Notes: generated from the letters alone by a model not told the origin. 64,000 nt of DNA from Bacteroidales bacterium (GCA_024413595.1 JAKSUC010000009.1:24122-88121), one strand, 5' to 3'; counted from the stretch's first letter, positions 18,103 to 26,856 are shown. A program made the numbers and translations.

Positions 18103-18131
18103 ATTAATGATATAGTTTAAATATCATTAAT
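18103..18131. repeat. Perfect 11-bp inverted repeat upstream of the arginine promoter
   Basis: ATTAATGATAT and ATATCATTAAT separated by AGTTTAA. It ends 37 bp before the -7 box, where an operator or activator site would sit. Confidence 0.55.
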
Positions 18132-18168
18132 TTAGAATATTATAAAATTAATAATAAATTTACTCTTT

Positions 18169-18176
18169 TATGTTTG
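18169..18176 (+). promoter_or_regulatory. -7 promoter box (TATGTTTG) for the arginine cluster
   Basis: Match to TAnnTTTG; the predicted transcript start (about 18183) falls next to the ATG of the 21-codon frame at 18184. Confidence 0.55.
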
Positions 18177-18280
18177 CATAATTATGAAAAATGAATTTAA
18201 TTTGCGTAAAAATAAAACAAACAAAGTCCAACAAAGGACAAAAAAATAATCAAATCATAAAAAAATAAAATTATAAAACC

Positions 18281-18907
18281 ATGACAGATCAGGACGAAAT
18301 CATTGTTAGAACAGCTGTTGAAGCAGATAGCAAGTATTCTCAAGAAATAGTTGACGAAATGGCAAGTTCAGCCAAAGCCCGTGGAACAGGTATTGCAAAA
18401 CGATCACCAGAATACGTAACAGGCAAAATGGTTGAAGGAAAGGGAATTATTGCTCTTACAAAATCTGGTCTTTGGGTTGGTTTCTGCTATATCGAAAGTT
18501 GGGGTCACGAAAAATTTGTAGCAAATTCTGGTTTAATAGTAAACCCTGCATTCCGTGGTCGTGGAGTTGCTAAAGCAATAAAATTCAAAGCATTCCATCT
18601 TTCAAGAACCAAATTTCCTACAGCTAAAATATTTGGATTAACAACTGGTTTGCAAGTAATGAAAATCAACAATGAACTTGGATATCATCCAGTTCCATTT
18701 TCAGAATTAACCGACGATGACGAATTTTGGAAAGGTTGTCAAAGTTGTGTAAACTTTGGAATTCTTACTTCTAAAAATCGCAAAAATTGTTTATGTACAG
18801 GTATGCTTTACGATCCAGAATGGGAAAAAGAAACTGGACCAAAAGACATGAACAAATTAGCAGAACATGCAAGTTTTAAGAATAACAACGTTTTTGTTGA
18901 ATTCTAA
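18281..18907 (+). CDS. GNAT-family N-acyltransferase, likely first step of acylated arginine biosynthesis
   Basis: A 208-residue GNAT acyltransferase. The acyl-CoA pyrophosphate loop is NPAFRGRGVAKAIKF (about residues 88-102, the [RQ]xxGx[GA] motif), preceded by a strand with SGLIV. The C-terminal part has four cysteines (KGCQSCVNFG and KNCLCTG) that could bind metal. As the first gene of a cluster with argG, argC, argD, argB and argE, it is the best candidate for the glutamate N-acyltransferase, taking the place of ArgA/ArgJ. In Bacteroides the pathway uses succinylated intermediates, so acetyl- or succinyl-CoA are both possible donors. Confidence 0.75.
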   Translation: MTDQDEIIVRTAVEADSKYSQEIVDEMASSAKARGTGIAKRSPEYVTGKMVEGKGIIALTKSGLWVGFCYIESWGHEKFVANSGLIVNPAFRGRGVAKAIKFKAFHLSRTKFPTAKIFGLTTGLQVMKINNELGYHPVPFSELTDDDEFWKGCQSCVNFGILTSKNRKNCLCTGMLYDPEWEKETGPKDMNKLAEHASFKNNNVFVEF

Positions 18908-18944
18908 ACTTATTTTTTATATTTTTACAAAGTCAAATCATAAA

Positions 18945-18973
18945 AGTGTGAACATAAAACATTAGTTCACACT
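18945..18973 (+). promoter_or_regulatory. Hairpin between the GNAT gene and argG
   Basis: Perfect 9-bp stem AGTGTGAAC/GTTCACACT with an 11-nt loop and no T-run. It lies 34 nt before the argG start, flanked by two copies of TCAAATCAT (18933-18941 and 18991-18999). It may stabilise mRNA ends or act in regulation. Confidence 0.45.
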
Positions 18974-19007
18974 AAATTTAAACATAAAAATCAAATCATT
19001 TTTGAAA

Positions 19008-20195
19008 ATGAAAACACTGGTAGCTTACAGCGGTGGGTTGGATACCACTTGGGTAACAACCTACTTATCATCAAAGGGAGAAGACGTTACAGCATTAATG
19101 ATTAATTCTGGCGCATTTGGAAAAGACGAAATCGAATCAGCAAAAGATAGAGCTTTTCAAGGTGGCGCAAAAAAATTTGAATGTATCGACATTTCTCAAG
19201 ATTATTACAACAAAACTGTTAAATATATGATTTATGGTAATATGCTCAAAAACAACACTTATCCTATGAGTGTTAGTTCAGAACGTATTATACAAGCAAT
19301 TGCAGTAGCAAACTATGCAAAAGAACATAAATTTGACAAAATAGCTCATGGTTGCACAGGAGCTGGCAACGACCAAGTTCGTTTCGAAATGGTTTTTGAT
19401 ATTCTTTGTCCTGAAATTGAAGTTCAAGCATTAGTTCGTGAACAAAATATTCAACGTGTTGACGAAATAGCATTCCTTAAAGAAAAAGGAATAAAAATGA
19501 ACTTTGAAAAAGCAAAATATTCTATCAATAAAGGACTTTGGGGTACTTCAATTGGAGGTAAAGAAACATTAAGCTCTAATCTTCCATTACCAGAAGAAGC
19601 ATATCCAACACACTGTACAGCAAAAGAAGATAGTGTTTTAACAATAGAATTTGAAAAAGGTGAAATTTCTGCCGTTAATGGCAAAAAATTTACCGACAAA
19701 GTAGCAGCAATTCGCGAAGTTGAATCAATTACAGCTCCATATGCAATTGGTCGTGATATGCACATTGGCGATACAATTATTGGTATTAAAGGCCGTGTTG
19801 GTTTTGAAGCTGCAGCTCCAATGGTTATTATAAAAGCTCACCATGCTCTTGAAAAACACGTACTTAGCAAATGGCAAATATATTGGAAAGATAATATTTC
19901 ACAATGGTACGGAAACCGTCTTCACGAAGGTATGATTTTGGAACCAGAAATGCGTGACCTTGAAAAATTCCTTGAAAGCACACAAGACAAAGTTTCAGGT
20001 AAAGTTTTTGTTCAACTAAAACCTTATTCATTCTTTATCAACGGTATAGAATCAGAACACGATTTGATGACAAGCAAATTTGGTGTTTATGGTGAAGAAA
20101 ACAAAGCATTTACTGCACAAGATATAGTTGGTTTCACAAAAGTTGTTGGCATTCAATCAAAAATTTGGTATAGCGTAAACAACGAAAAATATTAA
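19008..20195 (+). CDS. argG: Argininosuccinate synthase
   Basis: A 395-residue enzyme that joins citrulline and aspartate at the cost of ATP. The N-terminal PP-loop AYSGGLDTTW is diagnostic, followed by GAGNDQVRFE, an ATP/citrulline-binding segment, and LWGTSIGG. The ATG at 19008 is chosen over a TTG six bases earlier. It lies second in the arginine cluster; a strong hairpin-T-run separates it from argC, so its level may be set separately from the downstream genes. Confidence 0.95.
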   Translation: MKTLVAYSGGLDTTWVTTYLSSKGEDVTALMINSGAFGKDEIESAKDRAFQGGAKKFECIDISQDYYNKTVKYMIYGNMLKNNTYPMSVSSERIIQAIAVANYAKEHKFDKIAHGCTGAGNDQVRFEMVFDILCPEIEVQALVREQNIQRVDEIAFLKEKGIKMNFEKAKYSINKGLWGTSIGGKETLSSNLPLPEEAYPTHCTAKEDSVLTIEFEKGEISAVNGKKFTDKVAAIREVESITAPYAIGRDMHIGDTIIGIKGRVGFEAAAPMVIIKAHHALEKHVLSKWQIYWKDNISQWYGNRLHEGMILEPEMRDLEKFLESTQDKVSGKVFVQLKPYSFFINGIESEHDLMTSKFGVYGEENKAFTAQDIVGFTKVVGIQSKIWYSVNNEKY

Positions 20196-20218
20196 ACCAT
20201 TATTCAAAACATATTCGG

Positions 20219-20269
20219 AATCCGAAACCGTGTTGTTTATTGAATAATTCGGTTTCGGATTTTTTTTTA
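20219..20269 (+). terminator. Intrinsic terminator or attenuator between argG and argC
   Basis: Stem ATCCGAAACCG/CGGTTTCGGAT (20220-20230 and 20250-20260) with a 19-nt loop and a run of nine T. Loop bases 20241-20248 (TGAATAAT) are complementary to 20199-20206 (ATTATTCA) just upstream, which would allow a competing fold. It lies inside a set of co-directional arginine genes with no obvious new -7 box before argC. Confidence 0.7.
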
Positions 20270-20287
20270 ATCACAAAATATAAAACA

Positions 20288-21247
20288 ATGATAAAAGTTG
20301 GAATTATTGGTGCTGCAGGTTACACTGGCGGTGAACTACTTAGAATATTAACATATCATCCTGAAGTTGAAATAGTTTGGGCTGTTAGCCGAAGCAATGC
20401 AGGAAATCATTTTTATGATGTTCATGCAGATTTGTTTGGTGATACCGACAAAGTTTTTGTTGAAAAACCAGGAGAAAAAGCAGACGTAGTATTTTTCTGT
20501 ACATCACATGGCGAAACAGGAAAATTATTAGCAGAATATAATTTTGATAAAGACGTTAAAATCATTGATTTAACAAACGAATTTCGTGTTAATAATACAG
20601 AATTTGTTTATGGATTACCAGAAATAAATCGTGAACAAATAAAAAAAGCAACCAAAATAGCAAATCCGGGTTGTTTTGCAACATGTATTCAACTTGCTTT
20701 AGTTCCAGCACTTAAAGCAGGAATTATAAAATCAGATATTAATGTTTCAGCCATAACAGGAAGTACAGGAGCAGGAGTAAAACTCTCAGCAACAAGTCAT
20801 TTTAGCTGGAGAAACAATAACATGTCGGTTTATAAAGCATTTACACACCAACATTTAGCAGAAATTAATCAAACCAAAGATCTTTTAGATCCAAAACTAC
20901 AACGACCAATCCACTTTATACCATATCGTGGCGATTTTTCTCGTGGAATTATAGCTTCAGTATATTTTACATGCGATAAATCACAAGAAGAAGTTGAAAA
21001 AATATATTCAGAATATTATCAAAATGAACCATTTACACATTATTACAACGGAAATTTATATTTAAAACAAGTTGTAAATACAAACAAGTGTATAGTTTCA
21101 GTAAAAAAAGAAGGCGACCAAGTTTTGGTTCAAAGTGTAATTGATAATCTAGTAAAAGGAGCAGTAGGACAAGCTACTGAAAATATGAACCTAATGTTTG
21201 GTTTAGACGAAAAATGTGGTTTAAAATTAAAACCATCAGCTTTCTAA
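20288..21247 (+). CDS. argC: N-acyl-gamma-glutamyl-phosphate reductase
   Basis: A 319-residue NADPH-dependent reductase of the acylated arginine pathway. The Rossmann loop GAAGYTGGELLR is at the N-terminus and the catalytic cysteine lies in NPGCFAT; HxF segments and KGAVGQATENMN close the fold. The ATG at 20288 is used: an in-frame ATG at 20240 would add 16 residues and read through the terminator hairpin. Next gene argD follows after 27 nt. Confidence 0.95.
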   Translation: MIKVGIIGAAGYTGGELLRILTYHPEVEIVWAVSRSNAGNHFYDVHADLFGDTDKVFVEKPGEKADVVFFCTSHGETGKLLAEYNFDKDVKIIDLTNEFRVNNTEFVYGLPEINREQIKKATKIANPGCFATCIQLALVPALKAGIIKSDINVSAITGSTGAGVKLSATSHFSWRNNNMSVYKAFTHQHLAEINQTKDLLDPKLQRPIHFIPYRGDFSRGIIASVYFTCDKSQEEVEKIYSEYYQNEPFTHYYNGNLYLKQVVNTNKCIVSVKKEGDQVLVQSVIDNLVKGAVGQATENMNLMFGLDEKCGLKLKPSAF

Positions 21248-21274
21248 TTGTTTAATTTTTAAGAATTTACAAAA

Positions 21275-22417
21275 ATGCACACATTCGAAGTATATAAAGT
21301 ATATCCAATCAGTATTGTAAAAGCAAAAGGTTGCGAACTTACAGACTCTGAAGGAAAAAAATATCTTGACTTTTATGGAGGTCACGGAGTAATTAGCATT
21401 GGACATTGCCAAGACGACTATGTAAAAGGAGTTGCAGAACAACTATCAACATTGGGATTTTATTCAAATTCAGTTCAAATACCACAACAAGAAGAACTAG
21501 CAATTCATTTAACAAAAATTTCAGGTTACACAGATTATAAATTATTTTTATGTAACTCAGGAGCAGAAGCAAACGAAAATGCTTTAAAATTAGCGTCTTT
21601 CTACACAAATAGAAGTAAAGTAATAGCATTTAAACATAGTTTTCACGGACGTACATCATTAGCAGTAGCCGTTACAGACAATCCAAAAATACAAGCACCA
21701 GTAAACGAAACAGATAAAGTATTATGGGCAGAACTTAACAACATTGAAAGTGTTAAAGCTTTGATGGATAATGACGTAGCTGCTGTTATAATAGAAGGAA
21801 TTCAAGGAGTAGGTGGTGTTCAAATGCCAACAACAGAATTTATGAAACAATTAAGAGAACTATGTACACAAAATGGTTCATTATTAATTGTTGACGAAAT
21901 TCAAAGTGGTTATGGTCGTACAGGAAAATTCTTTGCACATCAACATCATGATGTAAAAGCAGATATTATAAGTATGGCCAAAGGAATTGCTAACGGATTT
22001 CCTGTTGGAGCAATTTTGATTAATCCTGAAATCAAAGCTGTATTTGGAATGTTAGGAACCACATTTGGAGGCAATCACCTTGGCTGTAGAGCTGCAATCG
22101 AAACAGTAAAAGTTATGGAAAAAAATAACTATGTTGAAAATGCAGCAAAAATGGGTAAATATTTAAAAGAAAAACTTTCTTTAAATAAAGAAATAAAAGA
22201 TTTACGTGGAGAAGGTCTTATTATTGGTGTTGAACCCAAAGGAAATGCCTCAGAACTTCGTGATAAACTATTATTTGATTATCATATATTTACAGGTTTT
22301 TCAGGAAGTGTAAACACAATTAGATTAATTCCACCATTGTGTATCACAAAAAAAGAAGCTGATATGTTTATAGAAGCATTCTTTAAAGCAACCAATCAAC
22401 CATTACCTACAAAATAA
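21275..22417 (+). CDS. argD: Acetyl-/succinylornithine aminotransferase
   Basis: A 380-residue class III PLP aminotransferase. Motifs: FLCNSGAEANENALKLA (phosphate site), FKHSFHGRT, IVDEIQSGYGRTGKFFA (Asp contacting PLP) and SMAKGIANGFPVGA with the Schiff-base lysine. It converts N-acyl-glutamate semialdehyde to N-acylornithine. Whether the acyl group is acetyl or succinyl cannot be read from the sequence. It sits in the operon argC-argD-argB-argE. Confidence 0.93.
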   Translation: MHTFEVYKVYPISIVKAKGCELTDSEGKKYLDFYGGHGVISIGHCQDDYVKGVAEQLSTLGFYSNSVQIPQQEELAIHLTKISGYTDYKLFLCNSGAEANENALKLASFYTNRSKVIAFKHSFHGRTSLAVAVTDNPKIQAPVNETDKVLWAELNNIESVKALMDNDVAAVIIEGIQGVGGVQMPTTEFMKQLRELCTQNGSLLIVDEIQSGYGRTGKFFAHQHHDVKADIISMAKGIANGFPVGAILINPEIKAVFGMLGTTFGGNHLGCRAAIETVKVMEKNNYVENAAKMGKYLKEKLSLNKEIKDLRGEGLIIGVEPKGNASELRDKLLFDYHIFTGFSGSVNTIRLIPPLCITKKEADMFIEAFFKATNQPLPTK

Positions 22418-22426
22418 TTTTCTATT

Positions 22427-23218
22427 ATGGAAGAAATAAATATTGTAAAAGTTGGCGGAAAAGTAATTGACAACGAAGATGCACGAAACGAATTTCTTGC
22501 ACGACTTTCAAAAATAAAAAAGAACATAATTCTTGTTCATGGAGGCGGAAAGGTTGCAAATCAGATACTTTCAAGTATGGGAATTGAACCTAAAATGATT
22601 AATGGTCGTCGTATAACAGATGAAGAAACATTAAAAGTTGTAACAATGGTTTACGCCGGATTAATCAATAAAACCATAACAGCAAAACTTAATTCATTGA
22701 ACCGTAAATCAGTAGGAATTTCGGGAGTAGACGGAATATTGTTAGATGCAGTAAAACGTCCAGTTAAAGATATAGATTATGGTTTTGCAGGAGATATAAC
22801 ATCAGAAGGAGTTAATGCTCAACTACTTATTGATTTAGTAAAATCAGGCTATACACCAGTTATTGCAACAATAGCAGCTGATAAAAACGCACAACTTTTA
22901 AATATAAATGCCGACACTGTAGCATCAACATTAGCAGCAGGTTTAGCAAAATTTGTTAAAACAAATCTTTATTTCTGTTTTGAGAAAAAAGGAGTTTTAA
23001 TGAATGCAGAAGATGATAATAGTGTAATTCCAAATTTAAACAAAGTTAATTATCCTGAATTGTCATCCAAAGGAATTTTCTCAGAAGGAATGATACCAAA
23101 ACTTGAAAATGCCTTTAAAACAATAGATAAAGGAGTTAACAAAGTTATAATTGGAAATAGCAACGACGTAGAACAATTTTTTGAAGAAAATCATGCAGGA
23201 ACCCTCATTAGCAAATAA
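22427..23218 (+). CDS. argB: N-acylglutamate kinase
   Basis: A 263-residue amino acid kinase. Motifs: IVKVGGKVI at the N-terminus (ATP phosphates), VHGGGKVANQILS, NGRRITDEETL (substrate) and NINADTVASTLAAGL. It phosphorylates N-acetyl- or N-succinylglutamate. The C-terminus overlaps the start of argE by 26 nt, which suggests coupled translation. Confidence 0.93.
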   Translation: MEEINIVKVGGKVIDNEDARNEFLARLSKIKKNIILVHGGGKVANQILSSMGIEPKMINGRRITDEETLKVVTMVYAGLINKTITAKLNSLNRKSVGISGVDGILLDAVKRPVKDIDYGFAGDITSEGVNAQLLIDLVKSGYTPVIATIAADKNAQLLNINADTVASTLAAGLAKFVKTNLYFCFEKKGVLMNAEDDNSVIPNLNKVNYPELSSKGIFSEGMIPKLENAFKTIDKGVNKVIIGNSNDVEQFFEENHAGTLISK

Positions 23219-24278
23219 ACTTACAGATGAAGGTATCGAATTGCTTAAAAATCTGATTTCTACACCTTCAACAAGTAAAAACGAAGACAAAACAGCAGAA
23301 TTACTAGTTAACTATTTCAAAAAACATGGAGTTGAAAAAGTTGAACGTGTAATAAATAACGTTTGGGCAGTAAACAAATATTTTGATGAGAAAAAACCAT
23401 CAATACTTCTAAATTCTCATCACGATACAGTTTTACCTTCAAAAAGTTATACACGAGATCCATTTAGTCCAACAGTTGAAAATGGAATTTTATATGGATT
23501 AGGAAGTAATGATGCAGGAGGACCATTAATAAATTTGCTTACAACATTTCTTTATTTTTATGATAAAGAAAATTTGCCATACAATTTTGTAATATGTTTA
23601 TCAGCCGAAGAAGAAAATTCTGGAGTAAATGGGATTTCAGCAGTAATTAACACATTACCCAAATGTGAATTTGCAGTAGTAGGCGAACCAACATGTATGG
23701 AAATGTCTGTTGCAGAAAAAGGTATTCTTGTACTTGATTGTATTGCAAAAGGAAAAGCAGGACATGCAGCTCGAAACAATGGTATCAATGCAATTTATAA
23801 AGCAATAGATGACATCAATTGGTTTAGAACTTACAAATTTGAAAAAGTATCACCATGGCTAGGCGAAGTTAAATGTACAGTAACAGGAGTAAATGCAGGA
23901 ACATTGCATAATGTAATACCAGAAGCATGTAACTATATGGTTGACGTACGTTTAACAGAAAAATACACACATGAAGAAGCATTAGAATTAATTCAAAAAG
24001 CATTACCAAATTCAGAAATAAAACCACGTAGTTTTAGATTACGCAGTTCACAAATAGATGTAAATCATAAATTTGTACAATGCGCAAAAAACATGGGTTT
24101 TAACTTATTTGGTTCTCCAACCACAAGTGATAGAGCATTTATACCATATCAATCGGTAAAAATGGGACCTGGCGATAGCAATCGTTCTCATACAGCCGAT
24201 GAATATATTCTTTTGTCAGAAATAACCGAAGGAGTTCAAAAAACAATAAATTTATTTGAAAACTTTTTCGGAATATAA
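23193..24278 (+). CDS. argE: M20-family N-acyl-ornithine/citrulline deacylase (ArgE-like)
   Basis: A 361-residue metallopeptidase-fold enzyme. Zinc-site motifs: SHHDTVLPS, GLGSNDAGGP, SAEEENSG (catalytic Glu pair) and GEPTCMEM; the central dimerisation domain follows (KGKAGHAARNNG). It would free ornithine or citrulline from its acyl group. The ATG at 23193, inside argB, is chosen; a TTG at 23181 is the alternative. ArgF', ArgH and a regulator are not in this window. Confidence 0.88.
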   Translation: MQEPSLANKLTDEGIELLKNLISTPSTSKNEDKTAELLVNYFKKHGVEKVERVINNVWAVNKYFDEKKPSILLNSHHDTVLPSKSYTRDPFSPTVENGILYGLGSNDAGGPLINLLTTFLYFYDKENLPYNFVICLSAEEENSGVNGISAVINTLPKCEFAVVGEPTCMEMSVAEKGILVLDCIAKGKAGHAARNNGINAIYKAIDDINWFRTYKFEKVSPWLGEVKCTVTGVNAGTLHNVIPEACNYMVDVRLTEKYTHEEALELIQKALPNSEIKPRSFRLRSSQIDVNHKFVQCAKNMGFNLFGSPTTSDRAFIPYQSVKMGPGDSNRSHTADEYILLSEITEGVQKTINLFENFFGI

Positions 24279-24311
24279 AATATTTTTTGGTTCCCTTATG
24301 ATTTGATTTTT

Positions 24312-24349
24312 GGGCATTTCGAATTTAATGAAATGCCCTTTTTTTTTGT
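24312..24349 (+). terminator. Terminator of the arginine operon
   Basis: Perfect 9-bp stem GGGCATTTC/GAAATGCCC (24312-24320 and 24330-24338) followed by about ten T. Confidence 0.88.
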
Positions 24350-24440
24350 TTTAATAATTAAAACTAAATTATAATGATTAAAGTATAATTTTTTCACAGA
24401 TAATAATAGAAAAATATTTTGAGATAATTTTAAATATGTA

Positions 24441-24448
24441 TAAATTTG
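24441..24448 (+). promoter_or_regulatory. Promoter: TTTTG-N19-TAAATTTG
   Basis: -7 box TAAATTTG with a TTG ending at 24421, 19 nt upstream, as the -33 element; 43 nt before the ATG at 24492. One of the best two-element promoters in the window. Confidence 0.6.
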
Positions 24449-24491
24449 AAAATAATTGTTATAAATTATAATTAAACTAAAATTTAATATT

Positions 24492-24911
24492 ATGAAATAC
24501 ATAGGAACTTACAAAGCTGTAAAAGCAGCAAAACTAATTGAAGGACAGGGTTTTGTATTTGAAGAAATAAACAAAATGCTCTCAGAAACCACAGATCCTG
24601 GACAAAAACACACATTAGAACAAACAGCTAGAACATTATTAATTGTAGACGAAAACGCAAACATTAATAACGCAATGGAAATTCCTTCAGGAACTCCTGC
24701 TGAAGAAATTGAAAAAGCTAAAAGTAGAGGAATGATTATTACAGAAGATGGAAAATTCATAATCACAAAACAAAACAAAGGAAAAATCGAAAACAATGAA
24801 CTTTACTTTTATGAACCAACCAAGTTTCTTGCTGGTACAGAATGGGTAAAAATCAGCACAGATAAAGAAGATGAACTCAACCTCGTTACCACTATATACA
24901 AAAAAATCTAA
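24492..24911 (+). CDS. Hypothetical protein, 139 residues
   Basis: Not recognised. A soluble protein without signal peptide or transmembrane segment: helical N-terminal half (YKAVKAAKLIEGQGFVFEEIN) then a short beta-rich C-terminal half (EDGKFIITKQNKGKIE...). The repeated small acidic/lysine helices resemble no enzyme motif I know. It has its own strong promoter and stands alone after the arginine terminator, so it is probably well expressed. Confidence 0.75.
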   Translation: MKYIGTYKAVKAAKLIEGQGFVFEEINKMLSETTDPGQKHTLEQTARTLLIVDENANINNAMEIPSGTPAEEIEKAKSRGMIITEDGKFIITKQNKGKIENNELYFYEPTKFLAGTEWVKISTDKEDELNLVTTIYKKI

Positions 24912-25070
24912 GATAAAATATAGTGATTTTTACAATTAGACAAAAACTTAGAATATAATTATACCAAAGTAAAAAACATAATAATTGATAAGATAAAATT
25001 CAAATATAATTGTTTTCTACTTTGGTATTTAACATTTAAAAACAAACGAAAATTGCGTGACATATATTTA

Positions 25071-26852
25071 TTACAACCCATTTGAAATTACACAAGTTTT
25101 TTTATATTCCTTTAAATATCCATTAGGTTTGTAAACACGTATATATACAACATAAATACCTGATAAACAAAGATTTTCATTATCATTTTTACCATTCCAA
25201 GAAAATATTTGATTAGATGAAATGTTTTGATTAACAGCAATAACCTTTTTTAAAATTCCATTACTATCAAAAATTTTTATGTCTACAAAATATTCATCAC
25301 TATCATAATTAAAAACTATTTGTAATTCATTATTATCATAATCAGAATTAGGTTTAAATAATTCATTTATGATAGAAATGTCATTTTTTGAATTTTCAAA
25401 AACATCATCATTATTATCCAAAATTGAAAAATTACTATTTTCAACGCCAGGCGTGCCTCCAGACCAATTAATTGATGCTTTCCAATTATTAGGTAAATTT
25501 TTATAAGGATTAATTCGTTCAATAGAATAACCGCCAGAAGATTTTTCTGAATTATTATACATTGATTTATTGTATGTTACCGAGTCAACAACAAAATCGA
25601 AAGGTGTTAATAATTGTAATGTACGATTAGAAAGAATTAATTTTGTATCATCTTTATAATTAACAATTTTACCATAAGTTGATAAACTATCATATTTTGA
25701 TAAAATCAAATATTCACCACCATGTAAACTAATTTTTGGAAATAAAAAACTATAACTACCTAAATAAAAAGAATAATTTGTCAAATTAAAAGTTTGATCA
25801 GTTGTATTAAAAAGTTCAATATATTTAACAGTAGGAAGTCCAAAAGGTTTAGGATCTATATCACACATAATCTCATTTATCACAATATCACCAAAATCTG
25901 CAAAATAAATAGTTGTATCATAAGGTTTAATTAACGAATTATCAACATGGAGCAAATTATTGATTTTTAAAGATAATTCTGTTTGTTTAAGAGATTTAGG
26001 ATTTAAAAATAAAGAAATATAATTATTATAAAATTTTACAGAGTCAGGATTATGTCCGTTAATAGAATAATTTTTAAGATTATAAACTGAATTTAAATTA
26101 ATTCTACCATTAAAATAAGCATTAATTGTTTTATTATCAATGATTTCTACACTATCAAATTTTGTTTCAAAAGTATTTCCAGTTAAATTGAAATTAAATT
26201 TTGAAACATAAACAGAAAAAGCATTATGACCATATTTGTTATGTTTATAAATAACAGAAAACCAATTAGCAATATAAATATTATTATTCAGTTCAGAATA
26301 AATAATAGAGTCGTTTAAAGACCAAATACCATTAGAAGTTCTTGAAATATTGATATTTATATTATTAGATTTAGATTTAAAAAAAAGGTTAGTAGTTGCT
26401 AAAATATTTGTATTTTTTCCATCAAATTCTAACAAACATAATTGAGAATAATCACCTGTTTTTAAACCAGTTCCAATACCTAAACCTTTAAAATTAGAAG
26501 TTTGTGGCAAAGTATCATTACTAATTAAAATAATCTTCCAATTATTTGTTGATGAATTATTTACCGAAGTTTGAATATTAAAATTCCATTCAATAGTTCC
26601 AGTTTCAGGAACCAAATTATTTATTTGTTTAGAAATAAAATCAGTACCACTAATAGTAGAAGTATCAATCAACAATAAATTATAATTAGATGTATCAATA
26701 TAATTAATCCATTTTTTAGAATTATAATCATTCCAAAAATTAACATTCATAAAATTATTGTCAACATAATCAATTGATTGAGCAAAAAAATAAGAACTCT
26801 TTAAAAATAAAAAAATAAAAATAACTAAAAATTTAAAATTTATATTAATCAT
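25071..26852 (-). CDS. Secreted protein with lamin-tail domain and FlgD-like C-terminal domain
   Basis: A 593-residue exported protein: signal peptide (MININFKFLVIFIFLFL, then FFAQ), a long concanavalin-like beta-sandwich region (about 30-220), a lamin-tail domain (about 310-410; IVINEIMCDIDPKPFGLP and YIELFNTTDQTFNLTNYSF are typical), and a C-terminal FlgD/gliding-type Ig domain (about 495-590; DIKIFDSNG, FSWNGKNDNENLCLSGIYVVYI). Such C-terminal domains often lie on proteins exported to the cell surface of Bacteroidetes. It is 4 nt downstream of the MalY-like gene. Confidence 0.82.
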   Translation of the reverse strand: MININFKFLVIFIFLFLKSSYFFAQSIDYVDNNFMNVNFWNDYNSKKWINYIDTSNYNLLLIDTSTISGTDFISKQINNLVPETGTIEWNFNIQTSVNNSSTNNWKIILISNDTLPQTSNFKGLGIGTGLKTGDYSQLCLLEFDGKNTNILATTNLFFKSKSNNININISRTSNGIWSLNDSIIYSELNNNIYIANWFSVIYKHNKYGHNAFSVYVSKFNFNLTGNTFETKFDSVEIIDNKTINAYFNGRINLNSVYNLKNYSINGHNPDSVKFYNNYISLFLNPKSLKQTELSLKINNLLHVDNSLIKPYDTTIYFADFGDIVINEIMCDIDPKPFGLPTVKYIELFNTTDQTFNLTNYSFYLGSYSFLFPKISLHGGEYLILSKYDSLSTYGKIVNYKDDTKLILSNRTLQLLTPFDFVVDSVTYNKSMYNNSEKSSGGYSIERINPYKNLPNNWKASINWSGGTPGVENSNFSILDNNDDVFENSKNDISIINELFKPNSDYDNNELQIVFNYDSDEYFVDIKIFDSNGILKKVIAVNQNISSNQIFSWNGKNDNENLCLSGIYVVYIRVYKPNGYLKEYKKTCVISNGL

Positions 26853-26856
26853 AAAA

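Larger units (their letters stand above)
18021..18280. other. Regulatory region upstream of the arginine cluster
   Basis: No ordinary gene. It contains two perfect inverted repeats (18039-18072 and 18103-18131), a -7 box (18169-18176), a 21-codon open frame (18184-18249) with a small GTCC-AACAAA-GGAC hairpin at its end, and one copy of TCAAATCAT (18250-18258). Confidence 0.6.

Noticed and set aside
25001..25008. Minus-strand TATATTTG promoter box
   Set aside because: It would read into the 3' end of the convergent 139-residue gene; no gene lies downstream on that strand, so it is probably chance in A/T-rich DNA.
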